From: Acidilobus saccharovorans 345-15
GTDB taxonomy: Archaea > Thermoproteota > Thermoprotei_A > Sulfolobales > Acidilobaceae
Direction of reading: 5' to 3'
DNA: 64,000 bases
NCBI RefSeq assembly: GCF_000144915.1
Contig: NC_014374.1
Span: forward strand, 1,240,001 to 1,304,000
Part shown: positions 25,283-33,428 of the stretch, one piece after another
How the letters are laid out: the number at the start of each line of letters is the position of its first letter
Numbering within the stretch: position 1 is the first letter of the stretch
The notes under the pieces: model-generated
Databases searched by the model: none
The model's input: the letters and a program-made list of their open reading frames with translations, nothing else
What the model was told of the DNA's origin: nothing
Translations under genes and position numbers: made by a program

Positions 25283-26908
25283 ATGCGCACAGTGTGGGTG
25301 AAGGCTGTGAGCGAGGGCTTCAAGGTCGTGCTAACGGCTGAGGGAGCCACCGCCAGTGACACCTTAGGCGCCAGCGTGGCAGGCTTCATAAGCGCCCTCC
25401 CGGACAGCTACATCAAGCCCCTCATAGCAAGGACGTACTTCAGGGTGAAGTCAAGGAATGGCATAGCTGAGAGGGCCCCCTACGGCTTAGCTAAGGTCGA
25501 GGCCTCGCTCGTGGCTAAGGGCGTGGTTAGCAGGGACGAGGTTGTCATAGCCAGCCCCTATGAGCTTGACAAGGTCATAGGGTCCAACACTAGAGTGCTT
25601 GGGATATATGTCATGGACCCCCTCGGGCTCAGCTTTGGAAGCGGGATAGTTTACTGGATACTTAAGCTTGCCGGCCTGCCCTACAGGGGCATACCGTTCA
25701 TCGCCAGGTCCTTCCTGGAGATATTTACAAACCCGGCAGTTAAGGCGCACAGGAACCACATGAAGATAGTTGTCGGAGGGCCGGCCACGTGGCAGCTGAC
25801 AGACACCGGTTATCATAGGAAGCTTGGAGTGGATGTTGTATATGAGGGGGAGTTCGAGAGCCTCGGCCCCTCGGTGTTCTCCAGGCTTCTAAGGGGGGAG
25901 CCCCTGCCCCCGGTGGTCTCAGCCCCTCCAGCTAAGCTTGAGGACATCCCGACGATATTGACGCCTGCGAACGGGGGACTGGTGGAGGTCTCAAGGGGCT
26001 GCGGCAGGGGCTGCTCCTTCTGCACCCCGACGCTCAGCGGCGCCATAAAGTCGCTCCCATTTGAGGGCCACATAGATCAGGAGATAAGGGTCAACATAGA
26101 GAGGGGTGGGATGAAGGACATAAACCTTCACAGCGAGGAGTTCTTTAGGTACGGAGCCAAGGGCATAGAGCCCAACCCTGAGAAGGTCATCGAGCTCACC
26201 AGGAAGGCCTACAGGCTTGTCAAGTCGTATGGCGACGAGTATACTATATCCACGGACTTTACAACGGCCGCCGCGGTGGCCTACAGGCCTAAGATGGTTG
26301 AGGAGGCCGCGCAGTACATAAACGAGGGTGACAGGAGGACATTCATAGAGATGGGCATAGAGACGGGCTCCCCGAGGCTGCTGAGGAAGCTCATGCCCGG
26401 TAAGGCCCTTCCCTACACGCCGGAGCAGTACCCTGAGGTGGTGGAGCAGGCCATAGGCATACTCAACGATAACAGATGGGTAGTGGTTGGCACAATGATA
26501 GTTAACCTCCCCGGGGAGACCGAGGACGACGTAATTTATGACTTAGAGCTCCTGGATAGAATTAAGAAGCTGAGGGTGATAACGTTCCCGCTGCCATTCA
26601 TACCCATGGGGGCCCTGAGGCACACATACTTCACCATCTTAAACAAGATGCTGCTGGACCCGGTCAGAGGGCAGTTCATACTTGAGGCTCTTTCAAAGGC
26701 CTTCAGCGAGGCCGCAGCTGACATGGATATGGCCGTGGAAAAGATGGAGAACCCCTTTGCTAAGGTAATAATAGGGAGGCTTGGCAAGACGTTGGCTTCC
26801 ATGCTGGTTAAGCGTTATGAGGAGGCAATGAGCGAGCTCGCCTCGAGGAGGTTGAAGGTACCAGAGGTGAGCGAGAGCTACACGACGTTAAGGACTACCG
26901 CCTATTGA
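25283..26908 (+). CDS. B12-binding-like radical SAM protein (possible GDGT ring synthase family)
   Basis: A 541-residue enzyme. Residues about 85-235 form a Rossmann-like, cobalamin-binding-type domain (VLGIYVMDPLGLS, MKIVVGGPATWQ, VVYEGEFE). The radical SAM core then starts with EVSRGCGRGCSFCTPT, the CxxxCxxC cluster motif near 240, followed by FIEMGIETGSPRLLRK and MIVNLPGETEDDV. A helical C-terminal extension follows. This architecture matches archaeal class B-like radical SAM enzymes, including the GrsA/GrsB tetraether-lipid ring synthases. That assignment is my inference and needs phylogeny. It is transcribed alone from a leaderless promoter. Confidence 0.72.
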   Translation: MRTVWVKAVSEGFKVVLTAEGATASDTLGASVAGFISALPDSYIKPLIARTYFRVKSRNGIAERAPYGLAKVEASLVAKGVVSRDEVVIASPYELDKVIGSNTRVLGIYVMDPLGLSFGSGIVYWILKLAGLPYRGIPFIARSFLEIFTNPAVKAHRNHMKIVVGGPATWQLTDTGYHRKLGVDVVYEGEFESLGPSVFSRLLRGEPLPPVVSAPPAKLEDIPTILTPANGGLVEVSRGCGRGCSFCTPTLSGAIKSLPFEGHIDQEIRVNIERGGMKDINLHSEEFFRYGAKGIEPNPEKVIELTRKAYRLVKSYGDEYTISTDFTTAAAVAYRPKMVEEAAQYINEGDRRTFIEMGIETGSPRLLRKLMPGKALPYTPEQYPEVVEQAIGILNDNRWVVVGTMIVNLPGETEDDVIYDLELLDRIKKLRVITFPLPFIPMGALRHTYFTILNKMLLDPVRGQFILEALSKAFSEAAADMDMAVEKMENPFAKVIIGRLGKTLASMLVKRYEEAMSELASRRLKVPEVSESYTTLRTTAY

Positions 26909-27041
26909 AGTATATGTTTACATGTTTTGGAGGCGAGTCGCTATATAAAGAAAAGAAAAGGGTTTTAATATTTTAATCAACAATTTAGAATATTAAGAAA
27001 AGGAAGGGAAAGCTATGGGGTGCCAAGTGGCAGGAATCGTT
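26909..27041. terminator. AT-rich convergent intergenic region
   Basis: The gap between convergent genes is A/T-rich on both strands. The plus strand shows GGGTTTTAATATTTTAATC, while the minus strand shows T-rich complements of AAAGAAAAGAAAAGG. Archaeal termination uses such T-runs, so the region probably ends both transcripts. No gene is seen. Confidence 0.45.
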
Positions 27042-28580
27042 TTACGACGAGCTTGCGCTGAGGACCCCCCATGGAAGAAACGCCACGACTGAGACTACAG
27101 CCACTATGATGCTTGCTGGTATGAAGCCTATGATCGAGAGGGCGCCATCGCTGCCTATGTAGGACATGAGTACTATGAAGCCCAGGTATACAAGGTACCA
27201 TAAGGAGCTGAGAAGGCTTCCTTTGACCCTAAATACGGCGCCAAAGATCAGGGCGCCGGCAAGCCCTATGGCCACTGCGTAGGGCACCGCGGGCCAGCCG
27301 CTCCAGAATGATATGAGAGAGGCGCTGGCAAAGGCCAGGGCCGCCCATATCCATGAGCCTGGCAACCTGTACTCCTTAGGTATCAGGTTCTTCCTGTGGC
27401 CAGCGAGCATTGCCACGGGGAGAGTTGCAAACGCCAGGTAGCCGCCCACCACGGCGTCCTGGAGCATAGCATATATTGTGGGCACTGGGGCCGTCAGGAA
27501 GGTCAGAACGGCTGCAATTATAGCAAACACTATGAGGGCCCAGTAGGGGATCGCGTAGGACTCGCTTATTTCCTTAAGCTTCTCCGGCATGTAGCCCGAC
27601 CTTGCCATAGAGAACAGCACCCTGACCCCGCTGCCCAGGTATATGTAGCCTGTGACGAATGGGCCTAGTATAGCGACGACTAGCGTCAGGTAGAGCGCAA
27701 GCGAGGACCTGGCGGCGTTTGCTAAGTCTACGAAGGGATTCCCTGGCAGGTAGCCCACTGCCGTCCAGTTACCGGGCGTTATGCTAAGCGAGCTCCACTT
27801 TAACCCGCCAATGAAGACCACGCTGAACAGTATATAGAAGAGCGTCTGGCCCAGCACCGTTAGCAGTATGGCCTTTCCTAAGAACGACTTATCCTTTACC
27901 TCCTCGGCGAAGTCGGGTATAACCCTTATGCCGCCATATGCGAACATGGCAAAGGGTATCGCCAGGAAGACGCCGCTGAACCCAAAGGGCATGAAACCTC
28001 CTTTGACTGCTGAGAAGTTCCTGAAGTCGAAGAACGCAAAGGCCAGGGCCAGCGCTGCGGCAACGTAAACGAGCAGCTTTATAATGCCGACCGAGGCCGT
28101 GGCCTTACCAAAGGCCTTCACGCCGAAGTAATTGAATGGCACGAAGAGCAACAGGAGCAGGGTTCCCACCACTGCGCCTTGTAGGGTCGGAATAGTGGTG
28201 TGTGGGACTATTAGTGACGGAAATATGAACGAGAGGCCCTCGACAGTGGCCAGGGCCTCTATCGGAGGTATGAAGAGGTACCAGACCAGGTTCATAAACG
28301 ATGATATCAGGTTTAGGATGTTACCATGGGTATACAGGGGGTACCTGGCAGGCCCTCCGGCCTCGGGCCAGGTAAGGGCAAGTTCTATAATAGGTATTGA
28401 TATGAATGTGTAGAATATGGCGCCGAGAACCCATGCCATTACTAAGCTCGGCCCTGCCTCAACGGCCATCTGCGCGGGCGCGAAGAGGACGCCGGTTCCC
28501 ACGGCGCCCACTATCCCGGCTATCAGTATCTCAAGGAAGGAAAGCTCCTTCCTCAGGGACCTGCTCGGTGTGCGCGCCAC
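27042..28580 (-). CDS. APC-superfamily amino acid permease
   Basis: A 512-residue membrane protein with about 12 predicted transmembrane segments. The first helix carries the APC motif GAVGTGVLFAPAQMAVEAGP (discontinuous substrate-binding helix), and a later segment reads FAMFAYGGIRVIPDFAEEVKD, the typical YGGxE-like region. It imports an amino acid or similar cation-coupled substrate; specificity is not predictable. It fits the peptide/amino acid fermentation suggested by glutamate dehydrogenase, OFOR and threonine deaminase. The stop lies just past the AT-rich terminator region. Confidence 0.87.
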   Translation of the reverse strand: MARTPSRSLRKELSFLEILIAGIVGAVGTGVLFAPAQMAVEAGPSLVMAWVLGAIFYTFISIPIIELALTWPEAGGPARYPLYTHGNILNLISSFMNLVWYLFIPPIEALATVEGLSFIFPSLIVPHTTIPTLQGAVVGTLLLLLFVPFNYFGVKAFGKATASVGIIKLLVYVAAALALAFAFFDFRNFSAVKGGFMPFGFSGVFLAIPFAMFAYGGIRVIPDFAEEVKDKSFLGKAILLTVLGQTLFYILFSVVFIGGLKWSSLSITPGNWTAVGYLPGNPFVDLANAARSSLALYLTLVVAILGPFVTGYIYLGSGVRVLFSMARSGYMPEKLKEISESYAIPYWALIVFAIIAAVLTFLTAPVPTIYAMLQDAVVGGYLAFATLPVAMLAGHRKNLIPKEYRLPGSWIWAALAFASASLISFWSGWPAVPYAVAIGLAGALIFGAVFRVKGSLLSSLWYLVYLGFIVLMSYIGSDGALSIIGFIPASIIVAVVSVVAFLPWGVLSASSS

Positions 28581-28797
28581 CTAAAACGCCGACCTCACGG
28601 CGACAGTCATGCCTTAAAGGTATTAATGTATGTACACAGTTATTGTATAGATCTTTATGTAGAGCATGCATGGCTATACCTACCCTTGATGCGGCGAACA
28701 GCAAGCTGCGCTTAGAAACAATCATTAATGAAGTCCATCAGTTCGCCCTAACGGTTTTAACTCAGTTGTAATAGTCCTGGTAGATGGGTTACGTAGG

Positions 28798-29376
28798 TTG
28801 AGGTTGAATGAGGAAGTAATGGAAGTCGTTGCAGATGTTATGAGGCTCCTTTACCAGAGGGGGCTAGTACAAGTGAAGGGGGGTAACGTCAGTGTCATAG
28901 ACAGGTCGTCAGGACTTGTTTACATAACTCCGACGGGAGTTCCAAGGCATCAGCTTAAGGCCGACGACATAGCAGTTATGACTCTTGACGGTAACGTGAT
29001 AGTTGGAACCCCGAGCAGCGAGTTCAGGATGCACCTAGGCATCTACAGTTCAATACCTTCAGCCGTGAGCGTTGTCCACGCTCACCCACCTAAGGTGATA
29101 GCGCTCTACGAGCTCGGGTCTAAGCTCGATCTTTCCATAACTACAGAGGCCAAGGCAAGAGTTAATTGCGTCAGCGAGGTACCTTATGTAAAGCCTGGCA
29201 CCCCAGAGCTCGCGGCTGCGGTAAGCGACGCGCTTAAGCAGTGCCAGGCGGCCGCGCTCAGAGGCCACGGCATAGTGGCCTACTCCTCTCGCGACGTCTA
29301 TGAGGCCCTTGATATTGTTGAAGCCCTGAGTGACCTGGCCGAGGTTCAACTGTACATTAACTTAATGAGAAGGTGA
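28798..29376 (+). CDS. Class II aldolase/adducin family protein
   Basis: A 192-residue protein of the zinc-dependent class II aldolase fold (L-fuculose-phosphate, rhamnulose-phosphate or ribulose-phosphate epimerase type). GGNVSVIDRSSGLVYITPTG is the phosphate-binding region, the metal ligands are VVHAHPP (His near 99 and 101) and RGHGIVAYS, and TEFRMHLGIY-like SEFRMHLGIYSS is the substrate loop. The substrate sugar phosphate is unknown. The start is a TTG at 28798, with a second TTG two codons on. The 217 nt upstream hold AT-rich promoter-like sequence and nothing else recognised. Confidence 0.82.
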   Translation: MRLNEEVMEVVADVMRLLYQRGLVQVKGGNVSVIDRSSGLVYITPTGVPRHQLKADDIAVMTLDGNVIVGTPSSEFRMHLGIYSSIPSAVSVVHAHPPKVIALYELGSKLDLSITTEAKARVNCVSEVPYVKPGTPELAAAVSDALKQCQAAALRGHGIVAYSSRDVYEALDIVEALSDLAEVQLYINLMRR

Positions 29377-29448
29377 ACTTCAATACGTAAAGAAAAGGGG
29401 CTCCTGAGTTACGAGGGTCTCAGTGCATAATAAAGGAACCCTATGGGG

Positions 29449-29958
29449 TTAACCTCCCGGCGTTCCATGATATGTAGCATCACGCCACACGGCGTCCCAT
29501 ATTTCCTGCTCGCTGAGAGTTATGTTCTTTATTATTGCGTTGTAGATCTGCGTCAGGAGGGCGTGATGGAAGCTCTCGTCCCTCAGCAGCATATCTATGA
29601 GGAACGTGAGCGCGGGGTCGGACTTTATCATATTATCATTTTTGAGCTTTTCAAGTTCGTCTATGCTCTCCTTCTCCATCTTTATGTGCGACTCTATGTC
29701 GTTAAGCACGGCCGAGGACTCCGCCTGGTCTATGAGTCCCGCGCCCTGAATTATGGATGCCATAGTTTCATAAATCTTAGAGTGCTTTATTGAATCCTGG
29801 GACACGGCGTCCATTATGAGCTTTACCACCGGGTTCTGGGACCTCTCGGAGGTCGCCCTCAGCTTTTCCGCATACTCAAGCTCACGTTTAGACTCATTCT
29901 TAAAGTACTCGGCCAGCCTTCTCCTGGCCTCAAAGTCCTGCAGCGCCAACTCGCTCAC
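29449..29958 (-). CDS. Ferritin-like di-iron domain protein
   Basis: A 169-residue, all-helical protein. Carboxylate/histidine clusters lie at ESKRELEYAEKL, SQDSIKHSKIYETM, IESHIKMEKESIDEL and LLRDESFHHALL, the pattern of a four-helix di-iron bundle related to rubrerythrin and ferritin-like proteins. No rubredoxin domain is attached. A role in iron or peroxide handling is plausible but unproven. The ATG at 29958 is preceded on the minus strand by TATA-like TTTATACGCG (about 29980-29990). Confidence 0.7.
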   Translation of the reverse strand: MSELALQDFEARRRLAEYFKNESKRELEYAEKLRATSERSQNPVVKLIMDAVSQDSIKHSKIYETMASIIQGAGLIDQAESSAVLNDIESHIKMEKESIDELEKLKNDNMIKSDPALTFLIDMLLRDESFHHALLTQIYNAIIKNITLSEQEIWDAVWRDATYHGTPGG

Positions 29959-30004
29959 TAAGTAGAAAGCTGTTCTAGTCGCGTATAAAGTTTCATTACG
30001 TGAA

Positions 30005-30014
30005 CATATAATAT
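30005..30014 (+). promoter_or_regulatory. TATA box upstream of the M19 peptidase gene
   Basis: CATATAATAT is centred about 23 nt before 30033. This predicts transcription starting near the in-frame CTG at 30033, i.e. upstream of the conserved metal-binding motif and not at the first canonical start codon at 30108. Confidence 0.55.
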
Positions 30015-30032
30015 TTAGCCTTTAACCATAGG

Positions 30033-30938
30033 CTGTCCGGTGGGACCACGAGGCTTATTGACCTACATGAGGACATAGGGTACTGGTACTCCAGGGGCTA
30101 TGACTTCGTGTCGGGGCAAGGTCCCGCGAGCCTTGATAAGCTGTCAAAGTTAGGCGACGTTGCAGTAGTGGCCATGATATTCCCCGCGGTCGGCAGGGGA
30201 AGGTATGACTTAACGCTTAACGTGCTGCTCAACCAGCTTAAGTACTTCCTAAGCCTTGAGCTCGAGGGCAAGGTAAGAATAGTGAGGAGGGCCAGCGACC
30301 TGGATCAGCCTGGGGTGAAGCTAATAATAGGGCTCGAGGGCACGGATGCCCTAAGCGACGCTTATGATTTGCTCTGGCTCTTTAACGCTGGCCTCAGGGT
30401 AATAGCTCCAACTTGGAACTATAACACCAAGTTCGCGTCCTCCTGCACCTCAAAGAAGGACTACGGCCTCACAGACCAGGGCGAGGAGCTGGTAAAGCTT
30501 GCCAACGAGCTTGGAGTGATAATAGACGTGTCGCACTCGTCCAGGCAGACGACCCTTGACGTGACGTCACTAAGCAGGAAGCCCGTCATAGCCACCCACA
30601 GCAACGTGATGGCACTTAAGCAGCACTACAGGAACCTCGACGACGCGGAGATAGAAGGCATAGTAAAGACCGGGGGCGTGATTGGCGTGACCAGCATACC
30701 GGGCACGCTGCCATCCGACGACATAAATGGAATAGCCACAGTGGCCAGCTACATCGGCGAGAGGTTTGGGTGGGACTACGTGGCCCTGGGCACGGACTTC
30801 CTAGGCCTTGACAAGTACCCGCAGGGGTTCTCAGACCTCTCCAACATTGATGACCTGGCTTCAAGGCTTGGCAGCCACGCAGAGGCCGTCCTGTGGGGCA
30901 ACGCGCTGCGCGTCTTCAGACAGGCGCTGCCGCAGTAG
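30033..30938 (+). CDS. Membrane dipeptidase-type metallopeptidase (family M19), non-canonical start
   Basis: A zinc dipeptidase of the renal dipeptidase family. The metal-binding blocks are RLIDLHEDIG (the DxHxD motif), LIIGLEGTD (bridging Glu), IDVSHSS, IATHSNV and ALGTDFLG. The first canonical start (GTG 30108) lies after the DxHxD motif and would delete two metal ligands. The frame is open upstream only to about 30012 and contains no ATG, GTG or TTG there. A CTG at 30033 is the best initiator, giving 301 residues, the family's usual size. It is positioned right for a leaderless mRNA; a sequencing frameshift after the out-of-frame GTG at 30040 is the alternative. Confidence 0.78.
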   Translation: MSGGTTRLIDLHEDIGYWYSRGYDFVSGQGPASLDKLSKLGDVAVVAMIFPAVGRGRYDLTLNVLLNQLKYFLSLELEGKVRIVRRASDLDQPGVKLIIGLEGTDALSDAYDLLWLFNAGLRVIAPTWNYNTKFASSCTSKKDYGLTDQGEELVKLANELGVIIDVSHSSRQTTLDVTSLSRKPVIATHSNVMALKQHYRNLDDAEIEGIVKTGGVIGVTSIPGTLPSDDINGIATVASYIGERFGWDYVALGTDFLGLDKYPQGFSDLSNIDDLASRLGSHAEAVLWGNALRVFRQALPQ

Positions 30939-31000
30939 CCAATTAGCCCTACTTGAGCTTTTAAACATCCCTCGTCGTTACAACTTTTGAGCTGACCGAC

Positions 31001-31318
31001 ATGGGAAGCAAGCTGGTCTACAACATAATAAGGTCCGAGTCTGGCACGGTGTTAGCAGTAGCTGACGCCGAGCTACTAAATAGGAGGTTCACAAGGGAGG
31101 ACGGGGCGGTGCTTGAAGTTAACGAGGAGTTCTTCGGAGATAAGGTTGGCGATGAGAACGACGTGCTGAGGCACTTTGACGAAGCCGACATGATAGTGCT
31201 CGTCGGCAAGAGGTCGGTGGAGCTTGCAGCGAGGCTCGGCCTTGTAGCCCCAGGCTCTGAGATAGTGGTGGGTGGAGTACCTTACGTGCAGATATTCAAG
31301 TCGCTCATGTTGGGCTGA
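31001..31318 (+). CDS. DUF424 family protein
   Basis: A 105-residue protein recognisable as the archaeal DUF424 family by the pattern VYNIIRSESGTVLAVADAEL...FYGDKVGDE-like block (EEFFGDKVGDENDV), DMIVLVGKRSVELA and the closing GGVPYVQIFK. Members are small and often occur near translation or RNA-processing genes; function is unknown. The ATG at 31001 follows a GCTTTTAAAC TATA-like stretch about 40 nt upstream. The stop codon is embedded in a GGGCTGAGCCC palindrome that begins the structured intergenic region. Confidence 0.78.
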   Translation: MGSKLVYNIIRSESGTVLAVADAELLNRRFTREDGAVLEVNEEFFGDKVGDENDVLRHFDEADMIVLVGKRSVELAARLGLVAPGSEIVVGGVPYVQIFKSLMLG

Positions 31319-31495
31319 GCCCTTCCTCGAGCCCTGCGACTTGCCTTAGATGGGAGTCCCCACTCCGTTGGGCTCGATAACCCGTAGGCCCACGAGGTTT
31401 CAAAAGCCCTGCGGCAAGGCGGAAGTCCCTGCGCCGACCATGATTTAAGGAAATGATTAAGCGAAGGCGCAGGACAAACGGTAAACTCCAAAAGA
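31319..31495 (+). ncRNA. Structured intergenic region, possible non-coding RNA
   Basis: No ORF of note spans this gap, but several strong pairings are visible. CTTGCC (31340-31345) pairs with GGCAAG and encloses two hairpins, GGAGT/ACTCC and TGGGC/GCCCA. Further on, CCTGCGCC pairs with GGCGCAGG around a loop containing an ATTT/AAAT mini-stem, followed directly by ACA. I could not match it to RNase P RNA, SRP RNA, 5S rRNA or a tRNA. Strand and boundaries are uncertain; plus is assumed because both neighbours are on plus. Confidence 0.35.
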
Positions 31496-31574
31496 GCTCA
31501 GCTGAGCCCCCTATATGCAGCCCATAAGCTTGGCCTTTTATTTACAGGGTCAAATATAGCAGGCGGGTGATCAC

Positions 31575-32381
31575 GTGGGAGACATAGTGGTGTTGCTGAA
31601 GCCGGCCCTCAACCCGGAGATGATAAGGGGGACCCCCGAGGGCTCCGTGGACTTTGACTACATGCCCCTGAAGCTCTCCGACATAGACAGGAACGCGGTG
31701 GAGGAGGCGGTAAGGATCAGGGACCAGTACCTCAAGGGCTCAAAGATTTACTCCATAAGCGTAGCTACATGGGGGCCCGTGGCTAAGAGGGACAAGGACA
31801 TAAAGATGGCCGTTCAGGAGGGCCTGGCAAAGGGTGTGGACGAGGCCTACATAGTTGAGGATGACTTAATAACCCCTGGAGACCAGGTGACCACAGCTTC
31901 CGCTATAGTGGCTGTGCTCAGGAAGTTCAACATAAAGCCGGATATAATACTGGCCGGCGAGGCCACCATTGATGGGTTCTCGGGCCAGGTGGCGGGCAGG
32001 GTCGCCGCGAAGCTCGACCTGCCCTACGTTAGCTTCGCGAGAAAAATAGATATCAAAGGCAACACCCTGGTGGCCGAGAGAGACGTGGAGGACTACGTGG
32101 AGGTTGTAGAGGCCCCGCTTCCCGCAGTTGTGAGCGTCACCAGGGAGATAAACTCTCCAAGGCCTCCAACACTGATACAGATAAGGATGGCCTCAAGGAA
32201 GCCGCAGCACGTGGTCAAGTTAAGCGACCTAAGCGACGTGGTGACACCAAAGAAGAAGCTCTCAGCTGCCAGGGTGCTTGCGGTCAAGAGGAAGCAGGTA
32301 ATGATAGAGGGCAAGACCCTTGAGGAGACTGCCGACAAGCTGATAGATGCCCTGGTTTCCGAGGGCGTGATAAAGGCGTGA
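31575..32381 (+). CDS. etfB: Electron transfer flavoprotein beta subunit
   Basis: A 268-residue EtfB that binds AMP (or FAD in bifurcating types) and, with EtfA, shuttles electrons from acyl-CoA dehydrogenase-type enzymes. The family blocks are VVLLKPALNP at the start, ISVATWGP, VEDDLITPGDQVTTASAIVAVL, ILAGEATIDGFSGQVAGRVA and PAVVSVTREINSPRPPTL. The start is a GTG at 31575 behind GGTGATC. A TATA-like CCTTTTATTTAC lies 35-40 nt upstream. etfA follows after 4 nt. No acyl-CoA dehydrogenase or ETF:quinone oxidoreductase gene is next to it. Confidence 0.92.
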   Translation: MGDIVVLLKPALNPEMIRGTPEGSVDFDYMPLKLSDIDRNAVEEAVRIRDQYLKGSKIYSISVATWGPVAKRDKDIKMAVQEGLAKGVDEAYIVEDDLITPGDQVTTASAIVAVLRKFNIKPDIILAGEATIDGFSGQVAGRVAAKLDLPYVSFARKIDIKGNTLVAERDVEDYVEVVEAPLPAVVSVTREINSPRPPTLIQIRMASRKPQHVVKLSDLSDVVTPKKKLSAARVLAVKRKQVMIEGKTLEETADKLIDALVSEGVIKA

Positions 32382-32385
32382 GGTG

Positions 32386-33300
32386 ATGGCAATGGCTTCC
32401 TCGTTGGTCGTTGGAGGTTCTGAAGATGACATAGCTGAGGCCCTAACTATAGCCAGGCAGCTGGGCAGCGTACACATAGTGGCTTATGGCAACGTTAATG
32501 CGGCCTCGCTGGCCGAGTACGGCCACATAGTCTATCATATAGCCCAGGACGACCCTGAGTCCATATTCAAGGCTGTTAAGGAGATCTATGACCAGGTCAA
32601 GCCTTCCCTTGTAGTCGCCTTAACCTCTAAGAACCTGAAGGACGCCCTCTCGAGGCTTGCAGGGCTCTACGATCTGCCCATGGCAACTGAGGTCTTCAAT
32701 GTGAAGCTCTCAGGCGACCAGGTCTCATACACTCGCGGCTTCCTAAGCGGGAGGGCGCTGGAGGACGACGTAGTCCCACTGCCAGCGGTCCTCCTCCTGG
32801 CCGCCAGGAAGACGCCCAAGGCGCAGAAGTCGCAGTCCAAAGGCGACGTAAAGGAGCTAACGGTCACTCCATCCATTAAAGTTGTTGAGAGAAGGCCCAA
32901 GGAGAGGGGCGGCGTTAATATAGAGGCGGCTGAGATAATAGTGAGTGTCGGGAGGGGGTTCAGGAGCAAGGACGACCTCAAGCTGGCCTTTGATCTGGCG
33001 GAGGTGCTCAACGCCCAGATAGGCTGCTCAAGGCCCGTGGCGGCCGACCTCAAGTGGCTTAGCGAGGACCACTGGGTTGGCCTGAGCGGCCACAAGGTGG
33101 CTCCAAAGCTTTACATGGCAATAGGCATAAGCGGCGCGCCGCAGCACCTGGCGGGCATCACTGACGCTAAGCTTGTAGTAGCCATAAACAACGACAAGAG
33201 CGCCCCAATATTCAAGAACTGCGACTATGGAGTAGTGGCCGACCTCTACCAGTTTGTGCCGGTGCTCACGAAGAGGCTGAGGGAGAGACTTCACAAGTAG
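32386..33300 (+). CDS. etfA: Electron transfer flavoprotein alpha subunit
   Basis: A partner of EtfB of about 304 residues. The N-terminal domain is diverged. The C-terminal FAD-binding domain is clear: IIVSVGRGFRSKDDLKLA, GCSRPVAADLKWLSEDHWVGLSG, KLYMAIGISGAPQHLAGI and VVAINNDKSAPIFKNCDYGVV. The start is the ATG at 32386 (a GTG at 32383 and an ATG at 32392 are alternatives). With the thiolase-fold/DUF35 and acyl-CoA synthetase block it points to acyl-CoA or related oxidation. It is the last gene of the transcript, followed by T-rich sequence. Confidence 0.93.
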   Translation: MAMASSLVVGGSEDDIAEALTIARQLGSVHIVAYGNVNAASLAEYGHIVYHIAQDDPESIFKAVKEIYDQVKPSLVVALTSKNLKDALSRLAGLYDLPMATEVFNVKLSGDQVSYTRGFLSGRALEDDVVPLPAVLLLAARKTPKAQKSQSKGDVKELTVTPSIKVVERRPKERGGVNIEAAEIIVSVGRGFRSKDDLKLAFDLAEVLNAQIGCSRPVAADLKWLSEDHWVGLSGHKVAPKLYMAIGISGAPQHLAGITDAKLVVAINNDKSAPIFKNCDYGVVADLYQFVPVLTKRLRERLHK

Positions 33301-33428
33301 CCTGGATACACTTTATAATACTTTTCTATAAAAATATTTTGAAGAAATTATTTAAGATTATGAAAAAGAAAAATACATACATCAGTGTAAAAGCGTTTTA
33401 GGCTAGCTTAATTTGATGAGTGTGAGCA
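33301..33428 (+). terminator. T-rich terminator and promoter region between etfA and OFOR genes
   Basis: The first 60 nt contain ATACTTTTCTATAAAAATATTTT, read in pieces as successive T-runs typical of archaeal terminators. The second half is A-rich and leads into GATGAGTGTGAGCA before the ATG at 33429, which would carry the promoter and ribosome-binding site of the oxidoreductase operon. Confidence 0.5.

Noticed and set aside
31319-31495. RNase P RNA, SRP RNA, 5S rRNA or intron-containing tRNA
   Set aside because: Characteristic conserved blocks of these RNAs, such as the RNase P P4 core, the 5S CCCGGAAGTTAAGC block or a T-arm with acceptor stem, are not present.
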